DNA of 64,000 nucleotides from Suillus spraguei (taxonomy: Eukaryota > Basidiomycota > Agaricomycetes > Boletales > Suillaceae): positions 62,001 to 126,000 of the forward strand of contig JABCPU010000076.1 in the NCBI GenBank assembly GCA_016800925.1, written 5' to 3'. Below are positions 55,860 through 64,000 of the stretch, piece by piece (position 1 is the stretch's first letter; every line of letters starts with the position of its first letter). Position numbers and translations under genes: made by a program. The notes beneath the pieces were generated by a model. The model had not been told where the DNA came from and ran no database searches. It saw only the letters and a program-made list of their open reading frames with translations.

Positions 55860-56735
55860 CTGATAGTTTCGACCCCACGAACTTCGTCAGGACTTAGAGA
55901 GGTGCTATCCTTTGTCATTGTCCGAACTACACGTCATCACAGCGCTACGCATTGAGCTCGTGTTCGTGCACCATCGTCCGCCATTTTTTTAGGTACCGCG
56001 AGTATTGCCATCTCTTTTCTTCCTGCCCAGAACCCTGGACACCACTCCTGCTTCTTTCTCCCGCAACTTCAAGCACCAGCTTCAAGGCCGTGCGGGTGAT
56101 ACCTTGCAAATTTGGGATGTACGGAAAGGAGTAGGAGGGCCATTCAAGGGACACAAGGGTCGTGTACGATCAGTCGCCGTATCCGTACCACAGTGAGAAC
56201 CTCTTTGGTTTCTTCAGCCACGTTTATCCAGTGACATCCTCCAGATTCCTGTTCACCGGGTTGGCTTACCTGGACAAAGAGAGCAACGTCATACGCACAT
56301 CGTCAGGTTTGAAACCTCAAACTTTACTGGTTAGCTTTCAGAAGATCCGCAGGTGCAGGATCTATCTTTCATATAACTCGAACTCCAAAATTAATCTTCT
56401 CTCGGGTTTCAATTCCGATGGTGCGTCCCTTTCATGTCTGCTTATCTGAAGAACCCTGAATTTCGCTCGTCATGTAGTCACAAGCCGTTGGCTTCTAATG
56501 AAGCTTCGACGCTCTATCTACGGCTTGTGCTTTAGTCGTCCCATGAGGTACACATACTTCATAAACTTGTACTATCATTTACCCGCTAAACACTGACTGG
56601 TAGACGGCAGGGGAAATCTTGACTGTGCGCAATTGACTCTATCCGTTTCAGTCAACCAGCCAGTCATGCTTCAATACAAACTGCCATACGACAAACTAAC
56701 GCACTGCTTGGCACTATTATAGAAACTTGTCGCTA
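55860..56735 (+). pseudogene. WD40 fragment repeat W4 with tail
   Basis: The best preserved W copy: 56094-56190 reads D-T-L-Q-I-W-D-V-R-K-G-V-G-G-P-F-K-G-H-K then V-R-S-V-A-V-S, a textbook WD40 hinge. Only one repeat is readable. The tail 56360-56735 matches the other solo tails. Confidence 0.65.
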
Positions 56736-56739
56736 TAGA

Positions 56740-57480
56740 CAACATGAGGTGGCTGTATGGGGACAGGTACTCATTCAATACGTATTAGCGCACTGTACCT
56801 TAACTCTTGCCATATTTAACAGGAAGAATGCCAGACTCGTAGCCGACGGCATGAAGGATGTGGATTCTGGGTGTGGCAAGGCAGGTGAGCACAAGTGTAC
56901 AGAGGGGAGGCAACGAGTTTCTCTCAGACAGATAATAGACGAATGAAGATGGCCGCCCCTTCTTACTTACCAGCTACGGGCATGAGGAGACAGCGGCAAG
57001 CACCATCAATCATCGATCGTACTATGTCGATTGTCGATCTCATCAAATCCCTCAACTACTCGATCAAAAGTCTGAAGTTCTCATGAAAGAGGCAACATAC
57101 AACTTGATACAAGGAAGTCATCGGAATCGGGATATTGGTGCTGAGACGTATGACGCATAAATTGACCTATGACGTGGCTGTCACCGTAGAGACTGGCGGA
57201 TAGGAAAAGCGTCAGTTGCTGTGATGATGAGGCACGATGGTTTGCTTATGTTGCCGGGTGGTGAGATGCTAGTATCAGGATGTCAAGACCCGAGAGAGCC
57301 AGCACCTGACTCCTTTCTCGCGTGACAATTCCTGCATAGCAAGGAGCCAGTGTCAAGAATCTCGAAGAAGCAAGTGTCACGGGCTTGTCTGCTGCTAACA
57401 GACCTCTAATACTTGTGGCGCCCATTTCGTCCATTGAAAAAGAACTTGACAGGCATTCAGACTTTGACAGCGATCCGAAC
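56740..57480 (-). pseudogene. WD40-repeat protein gene, copy M4a (C-terminal half)
   Basis: Matches 51765-52500. It ends abruptly at 57480, where another SDR fragment and W fragment are inserted or joined before the other half (57925-58850) resumes. Confidence 0.5.
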
Positions 57481-57920
57481 ATGTGAAATTCGTGACAGCC
57501 TCGGAGGAGAGTCCGCTTGGACTCATTGCAGCAGGAAGCTTATTTGAAGTGAGTGAGTGGTTTCAAGTCAAACTCGTTAGTTGCATTTGCACCAAGGGTA
57601 GGAAAGAAGTCTAAAAAGTGGGACGTTAGCCGCATTTTTGCCATTGGACTACATGTGCCTGAAATTTGAGCTATGTTTGTATGGCGAAGACAACCACGGC
57701 TGCGTTAATTCCGCTTCCAAAGATGTAAGTAGATCGGCTGGGGAACCGGCTGATAGATTGGACCCTACTAACTTCTTGACGTGTTGCCTGGTCAGAACTA
57801 CACAAGACCGCACATCACAGTTCTACTCGTTGAGCCTATTGTCATGCACGATCCCCTGCCAATTTTTCGAGTGCCGCGAATACCACTGTCGCTTTGCTTC
57901 CTGACACCACTCCTGCTCGG
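57480..57920. pseudogene. SDR fragment plus WD40 fragment W5
   Basis: 57480-57660 corresponds to the SDR piece at 50720-50900, including gtgggacgttagccgcatttttgccattggacta, shared with 50840. 57790-57920 corresponds to the start of the W repeat (catcacagttctactcgttgagc...gtgccgcgaatacc). Together they repeat the head of the 50720-53300 unit. Confidence 0.55.
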
Positions 57921-57924
57921 ACTG

Positions 57925-58850
57925 CAAATGCGAGATTCCTAGTTACTATGATGGTGATGATGATTTGTTTCCTGTTGCTGCGTGGTGAGATGCCGGGATG
58001 TTGAGACTCGCTGAACCCGACTCCTTTCTCACATAATAATTTTTCTGCGTATTTGCGTAGAATCAGCGTTCGAGAATCTAGAAGCAAATAAAAATAAAAA
58101 TCACAGGCTTGTGCTCCGTTGACGGACCTCCAACTGTCTCATCGAGAGAACTTGAAAGGCATTAAAGCGTACATGATCAGATCAGATCTTCCAGGCTTCA
58201 TAGCCAGCTCGCTTGTGTTGGCCCATCAAAGCATCCGTTCACCAATACATCACTTACCTTCCATCTGAACTCCAACCCAATGTCACGGGCACTGCTCCGC
58301 TTCCTTTCAAGTTGTCCTTCCAGACTCGTGTGCTGTTCTGCAAGTCCCAACTTGAAGTGAACCATCTGCTGTCGAGCGAGTCATCGAGTCCTGTTGTCTT
58401 TTGGCGGGGCGCACTCACTCATTCTGTTTCTTGTTTCGCAGTGACGAGAGAACACATAGTGTTTGCCTTGGCGAGGGACAGATTCAGCGCCTCCCTTCAA
58501 AATTGTACCAATGGTATCAGCTACTCACAGGTATTTCACTTGGACGGGCAAGAATTTGAAAGCTGCAATAGAGTGAATTTTGTTCAATGCAGTGTCGAGT
58601 CAGAAGGGATGTCCTTTTATGTAAGTCTTCAAACTTGCTTCCTCCACGCCTATCCTCGTGTTCGCCGGCATTCGCCTCCGAACCGCGAATCAAGTGCCTG
58701 GCAAGCCTTCGTACTGATTTTGGAGCCAGTGCCGGCTAATCGTTGTCCCCACCGGCTTCATTTTTGTGCCGGGACTGCCGCCGTTTGTGGTAATAGTACT
58801 GCATACAAACAACTCTTCTCCTTGTTCTGCGACTGCTAAAGCCACTGTAT
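57925..58850 (-). pseudogene. WD40-repeat protein gene, copy M4b
   Basis: Resumes the M sequence (agattcctagttactatgatggtgatgatg, ttccatctgaactccaacccaatgtcac, ggcgcactcactcattctg). WD40 text on the minus strand near 58380 is decayed (A-D-G-S-L-Q-V). Confidence 0.5.
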
Positions 58851-59265
58851 CGACTACCTCTCACCGTTAACGGTAATGTGTTCTCCACGCACGAAAAAAC
58901 TATATTGTACCTCATTTGCATTGAGATTGGCGAGTTTCCTTTCCTGTTCTTTTCCCTGGCGTAGGTTTCAGCGAACGAAGCAAAGGATGAACCTGTGACT
59001 ACCAATGTCTTCTGGACTCAGCACGGTCATGGATCGGTTCCATGACTTGATGATGTGACTTGTGTCTGTCATACAAGCCTCGTACTAGACAAGGCGCCGA
59101 GACAGTCAAAGATTCAAAGTGCGTTCGCTTAGCAAGTTATGGCTCTCCTAAAGAATGACTTGTATTGAAACGATTGAATTACGTAGGTCAAGAAACAAAT
59201 ATACAGGACTTTCTAGGTTCTGCCTGATGGACAAAAGTCTTCAAGTACAAACGGTGAGAAAAAAA
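58851..59265. other. No gene recognised
   Basis: Only short frames; the 3' flank of the minus-strand zinc-finger copy J lies at its right end. Confidence 0.4.
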
Positions 59266-60096
59266 CTAGGAATTTCTACATTTCACCCGACAATTGTGGT
59301 CCCTCATCATATACGGCCGTGTAAACCCATTTCCGCACTGGTTGCAGACAGCTTTAATCTTCCGTCGATGCACCTCGTTAACATGGCGAGTTAGGTTCTC
59401 CTTCTGAATAGATCTCAAGCACCCGGGCCAGGTACACTTCACTTTCTCCCGGATACTCTGAACAACTGCGAGCGGCGGTTGTTCATCGAATCTGGTTGAT
59501 GAGCCTGATGAGGTCTGCTCGCCAGGACCTGCACGAGGTGGGAAGTCTGCAGCGGGCTCATAGCTAGAGATACTGCAGGGCAATAGATCTGATCGCACAT
59601 AGTAAGTGCTTACAAAAAAGGTCATGCACGCGTTAAACTAACCTTTGGGAAGTCGAGTAACGAGATCTACACTCTCTTGCAGGGTGCTAGCGACCCCGAC
59701 AGATTCTAAGGGTCCGAACTCTGTGTCCGAAAGTTCACTACAGAATGGCAGTGGCTCTGGCATGAGGGAGAGGTCAAACGGAGTTGATAATGAGGACCAT
59801 GGAGCTCACCTTGTACCATGGTCAAATGCCCATAATTGGCGACTGCTTGGAGCTCAACGCTACTATCCCAGGATTCCCATGCACTATCATCCCCTATTGG
59901 GACTTCTGGCTCGCAGTTCGTTCGAAGCTCTGCGATACGCGTACGTATTTCCAGCATTTCCCTATAAGTCATGATCATGTTGTCACGTTGTCGATCAAGG
60001 CGCTCGAAACATGATTGCAGTGTCAATCTCATTGATTGATCAGGGGCCCGCCCTGGCAACAAAGACGATGTCGACGGGGGATTAGCCAGTGTCAAT
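59266..60096 (-). CDS. C2H2 zinc-finger family protein (copy J)
   Basis: Minus-strand exons 60096-59810, 59756-59643 and 59588-59266 join in frame with phase-1 introns of 53 and 54 nt. The first of these introns (59809-59757, GTGAGC...CCAG) is absent in copies A and D, so the 114-nt exon it defines is another symmetric unit. The first listed exon opens with the phase-2 acceptor typical of family exon 2; exon 1 was not located. Domains: LQSCFERLDRQRDNMI helix, then fingers CTWPGC...RHVNEVH and CNQCGNGF...DHNC. No lesions found in the joined part. This is the only well-preserved member on the minus strand. Confidence 0.65.
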
Positions 60097-61843
60097 CTGA
60101 ATAAACTTATGGTAAGCTCGTGTGTTTATCTACTATGAAGTATAAGGCTGACTTGTGAAATTACGAATTTTAACAGGTGAAGCTGACGCTTGGTGGATTC
60201 AAGCGGGAGGAGTGGTACGGATAAGAGAGAATACCTACTTGACTTATATTCATTCAGCTTATGCCCACGCCAGGTCTGGCAGGTGAACGTAAAAGTGGAG
60301 CCTCGGAATGTATTCCAGTTATTAGGGTGTTGTGCCATTAACGGAAATGAATTTAGCGATTTACTATTCCATTGCGGAAAGTTGGTGGTGAAAGAACGGT
60401 TCAGGAGTAAGTACTTGCACTGGTTCAAGGTTTATCAGAATAAGGTTCGTACTAGGGCATTGCTTGCATGTCATGACCGTTCATTTACGGCTGCCAATGG
60501 CACGGTAGCATTTGCCAACATCAAACAGGAACGATCTCGAAACGACCCTTGATAATACCAGCACCGTCGACGATCCGGACGGCATTGGACCAAAGGGTCA
60601 TTTGTCCCAGATTACAATCTGGACATCCGGGCTCTGATTTTAACCTGGGTCAGCCATCCGAAAGTCAGCAAAAGCAAAGAGGTTGGAGAGCCAGGTTTCC
60701 ATTCGGATATGGGTTCGTATTGGAAGGGTAACTCGTATGGCGTGGTAAGTCAGGTACAGTACTGGTATGATGTACCACGTCCGAGTACCAGAAAGCTTCT
60801 TACTTGCTGCAAGTAACCGAGCTAAGCATTGGGAAAGATACGTACTACACACTCGGGACACTTTGTATTGCATCTAGTCAGGAGATCCTGGGGTTTGTTG
60901 GGACCACAGCCGAGAGCATAGAAAACCAGAGTCTCCACTAGTCTCCGGATAGCTGAGATTAGCCGGGAACATTGAGTGATCTCTGGGATGCAGTCTACAG
61001 CATTAACGGCCTTTTGAAGGGTGCTGTCTTAATCCTCTAATCGCCGACTGGTAACGTGCGAACTGTGCCATGGCGTCAAGCGGAGTGTTTCAGCCAAGTA
61101 CCACATGACAACGCCACAAAGGGCAGAATATACGTATTTCATACAAAGTGGAGTGTCAAGCTTGTGTAATATTCAAGATTAATCGGAAAAGCATCCCAGT
61201 CTTCTATATATTCAGCACTTCAGGTTTAATCGATGATTGGTGGTTATCATTTCTCCGTGGGTGCACAAAGAACTTTCGAGGTTTAAGCATGTATCCTTGA
61301 AATCTTCTTCCACGACAAACTGACGGTTCCACATGCAGTGCCGGTCCAAAGATCGACTGACCGCTTTTGGCGGTACTTGGGCCCGGCTAAGACTCCTCGG
61401 GAACCTCGGGCACGATAAACATCTAAAAGAGACCTCGAGTTGAAAAGTTGTCTGAGCAAATATAGTATAGTCAGGGCGTAATCCATATTATACTGCCTTT
61501 TCCACCAATTGCGTTGCTACATTAACAGCGTCGTACCGCAAGCATCAAGCTTCTTTTTGACATATTTTGCTGATGAAGACTGGATGAATATTACATTCAC
61601 GTAAAGAGAACGACAGTTTCTGTCAACCTTATCATCGCGTATCCATCCAGAAACTACCTTTTATGGGGCTAGATACGTGCCTCATAATTCCTCCTGGGAT
61701 TCCTGAATGTTGGGGATCCTGCGAAATCCTGCGCACACATTCCGATGCGAATGAACATACGTTGCTAGCCAGAAAATCAATTCATTTGATGTAAGTGATG
61801 GTGGACCAAAGAAGATAGTTCAAGTGGCGAGGAAGGATGAGAA
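60097..61843. other. No gene recognised
   Basis: Opposed frames at 60126-60428 (minus) and 60190-60552 (plus) and smaller ones to 61486 show no motif. The missing first exon of copy J should lie in the first few hundred bases, but no 20-nt exon with ATG matches. Confidence 0.35.
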
Positions 61844-62557
61844 GTGGCAGTGAGACAGACCCAAGAAAATCCATTGGCAGAGGTACTGTTGGAATTTAGC
61901 ATAGATGCCTTGATTGTTGGGGTTCACTTACGTGAAGTTAGACGGCGCCTCGGTCAATCCCCCCAAGGTAAGTTCGCTATATGCGCAGCCTGTCCTTGCA
62001 ACGCTCACCACGCACAACCAGAGTTACCCTACTACGGCACCTATGGCTCCGCTAGCTCTGAGCCCGGAACACAAGACTTATTGCCTCAATATGTCACATA
62101 TCCTGAGGGTCAGAGCAAGACGACATTCCATGATCTGTGGATTATGGGATCGCTGCCAGAGGTTGCAGATCCTCACCTACGTCAAACTGCCCAAGGTGAG
62201 TTCGCACTATCCATGGTCAGACCTGTTGCCCTGCGGCACTGAGTCACCAGCTAGGTCCCGAGGGCACATGTCATTTCACTTCAGCACAACACATACTCTG
62301 AGGAGGAGGACTGGTGGGGCTCTTCATCCAGATGTGAACAATCACTGCCTCCCCCCGTGGCGCACGGCCGCCAAAACAGAGTGACGTGCACACAGCCCGA
62401 GTGTAGCGTAATCCTCAACAAAGAAAACCTCATTCGCCACATCAATGAGGTACACGAGCGGATGATTAAGGCTCGTTGTGCTCGCTGGCGAAGGGAGTTT
62501 ACGCGCCTGTATTTGAAGAACAAACATTTTCGTCAGGCTCAATGTAGAATTGCCTAG
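61844..62557 (+). pseudogene. Degenerate C2H2 zinc-finger family member (copy K)
   Basis: Exons to 61967, then 62022-62195 (174 nt, symmetric) after a 54-nt phase-1 intron. The next intron is reduced to 25 nt (62196-62220), too short to splice, and the following frame is shifted relative to the fingers (62357-62557). Finger 1 is complete (CTQPEC...RHINEVH) but finger 2 has lost its second cysteine (C-A-R-W). The N-terminal helix domain is missing. Confidence 0.65.
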
Positions 62558-62739
62558 ATTGCGTTAATATCGATTATATATATGCATCAATACTCACAAT
62601 CTTGTTGAAAGGAAGGATCCCTGGAATGTTGGCGTTGTTCTCTACCAGGCCACTCGAATGTACTGATTACCTCAAAACCCCAGCCGCGGTCTCGCTTGTC
62701 AAGCAGTAGAAGCTTAGCAAGGGGATGGATGAGATCAAA

Positions 62740-62990
62740 CCGGACCGCGTTGAATTTACCCTCGACGTCATTCACGCCTTTGACAATGTTTGCTACGACC
62801 TCGGGCGATACTGGAAGATGCCACGGTTGACCACGCTACTGACATGGAACCGAACAGTATATTGGAGAGCGCTTCAACATGCTTCACGGCAGAAGCGGGA
62901 GAACTGTATTGCAGGAAACTGGCCTGAACTCCGAATCTGGATGGCTTCAAGTAGATGTGCAACGAGCGGCGACATTTTGCGATTCAGGGA
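62740..62990 (-). pseudogene. SDR fragment downstream of copy K
   Basis: On the minus strand V-Q-A-S-F-L-Q...S-A-V-K-H-V-E-A-L-S-N-I-L-F-G parallels L-Q-V-S-F-P-A-L-Q...S-A-V-K-S-M-F-D-A-L-S-R-T-P-F-G of the SDR gene. The plus-strand text gccacggttgaccac also matches the SDR gene. Frameshifts are present and there is no active site. Confidence 0.6.
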
Positions 62991-62999
62991 AAGTCGAAT

Positions 63000-63560
63000 A
63001 GTTGTTATAGAAGGGATAATATACAGGTAGAATTTTATGGACGAGCTGATCGGTGACCAGAAATATCATGTTAGTCGGTCCTCGATTGAGGTACTGTCTG
63101 GCTCCAGCGACTTGCTGGTATTTAGGAGGAGGAGAAAGACATACCAGCTGGAAGGGGACCATGATCGGCTGGTCCATATTGTTGATTTTTACGTTTGCAA
63201 GTTCGCATGCATTAAAAATAGCTTGTCATTGCACAACGACAGGGATAATATTATTTTTGTTCTCTTACGATTATCTTCACGACGCAATGGCCGCCAGACT
63301 TGTACTAGCTGGAAGGATAAGCTATTTGAGTGACACTTGTACACAAAGTAGAAAGCCGTTCCGTCGGAGCAGCTGTTACCATAAGTAATGCCGGCGGTAG
63401 TTCATATAAGGAATTGTGCCTTTGTTTCTTGTCGTACGATGGTTGCAGGCAGCCGGTGCTTCTCCACAGTTCTTTACCAAACCAATACGACCACCACGCT
63501 TGGGATGATAGCAAAATTGCTAGAAAAATAAAGACTCTGGATTTAATACAATTGCTGCCG
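63000..63560. other. No gene recognised
   Basis: Short overlapping frames; probable upstream region of the GH5 gene. Confidence 0.35.
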
Positions 63561-63568
63561 TCACAACC

Positions 63569-64000
63569 ATGCCTCGTGTGCCATCTGGAGACCCCTCATT
63601 TATCCACACGCTCAATGGAACTTCGTCGATAACGCTGGTCGTACCCTTCTCCTACGTGGCGTGAACCTATCCGGCTCCTCTAAGGCACCCGTAAACCAGC
63701 CTTCTCAGGTCCTAGATGGATTTTGGGAGAAGGCAAAGATTGGCGGCGAGAGCTTCGTAGGCCGGCCGCTGAAGCTGGATGATGCGGACGAACATCTCAC
63801 CCGCCTGCGGGGCTGGGGTTTCAACATGTTGCGCTTTCCTGTAACTTGGGAATCTTTAGAGCATGAAGGACCGTAAGTCTTTAATTAATGTGTTCTCCGA
63901 TCTGTGCTGACGGTGATTTGACCAGTGGGAAATATGATCATGATTTTATGGATTACACAATAGAGATACTACGGAAATGCAAAGCCCATGGATTCAAAGT
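63569..64000 (+). CDS. GH5-type glucosidase (steryl/glucosylceramide glucosidase-like), 5' part
   Basis: Exon 1 from ATG at 63569 ([14 protein letters not shown]) to 63872, intron 63873-63925 (53 nt), exon 2 from 63926 to the window end. The text [23 protein letters not shown] and [13 protein letters not shown] matches the N-terminal barrel of fungal GH5 sterol-glucoside or glucosylceramide glucosidases. A 1-nt deficit near 63622 (aatggaacttcgtcgat) shifts frame between the start and R-G-V-N. It could be a real lesion, a sequencing error or an unusual splice. The catalytic glutamates lie beyond the window. Confidence 0.8.

Noticed and set aside
59706..59760. Premature stop in copy J exon (frame ending F-R-T-Q-S-S-D-P)
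   Set aside because: A 53-nt GT-AG intron (59757-59809) removes the problem and restores the family text E-x-x-P-L-E-S; treated as splicing, not a lesion.

Overview
The window looks like a gene-poor, repeat-rich accessory region of a basidiomycete (probably agaricomycete) genome. The evidence is: very short GT-AG introns (mostly 50-60 nt), dispersed WD40-repeat gene debris, a nested Ty1/copia-Tc1-solo-LTR block, a hAT derivative, and a fungal GH5-type glucosidase at the right edge. No database search was possible; family names come from motifs read in the translations.

The dominant theme is a multicopy family of small C2H2 zinc-finger genes, with 13 copies or fragments in 64 kb. Intact or near-intact members lie at 2463-3407, 11172-12054, 35997-36878, 49119-50195 and 59266-60096 (minus). 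Broken ones lie at 12924-13866, 18404-19314, 21937-22247, 41135-42162 and 61844-62557. Fragments lie near 98, 34697-34960, 37437-37503 and 44180-44400. The usual plan is: TATA box, 20-nt first coding exon, ~60-nt intron, helical N-terminal region (LQSCLECLDRL-like), low-complexity middle with phase-1 introns of 53-55 nt, and a C-terminal C-x4-C-x11-H-x4-H finger followed by a C-x2-C-x12-H-x-C finger. The copy at 49119-50195 carries a tandem array of symmetric ~63-nt exons.

Layout. 0-4.7 kb: zinc-finger fragment, a palindromic element, a MITE inside a tRNA-like repeat, one zinc-finger gene. 4.7-8.1 kb: SDR fragment, WD40 pseudogene and an eIF2A pseudogene. 9.5-20 kb: two large segmental duplicates, each carrying a zinc-finger gene, plus a third zinc-finger copy and a non-autonomous hAT element with an 8-bp target duplication. 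22-31 kb: a dead copia retrotransposon (minus) containing a head-to-head Tc1 palindrome and a solo LTR with a 9-bp minisatellite. 31-33 kb: G-rich 7-bp minisatellite and hairpin repeats. 34-44 kb: more zinc-finger copies and a WD40 pseudogene. 44.7-45.7 kb: the one clearly intact metabolic gene, a five-exon short-chain dehydrogenase (SDR). 46-48 kb: second eIF2A pseudogene. 49-50 kb: the exon-array zinc-finger gene. 50.7-58.8 kb: repeated composite units of SDR fragment plus WD40 fragments. 59-62.6 kb: two more zinc-finger copies. 63.6 kb to the end: start of a GH5 gene.

The genes do not form a pathway. The region reads as a recombination and duplication playground in which one zinc-finger family keeps expanding while pieces of eIF2A, SDR and WD40 genes are copied and decay around it.
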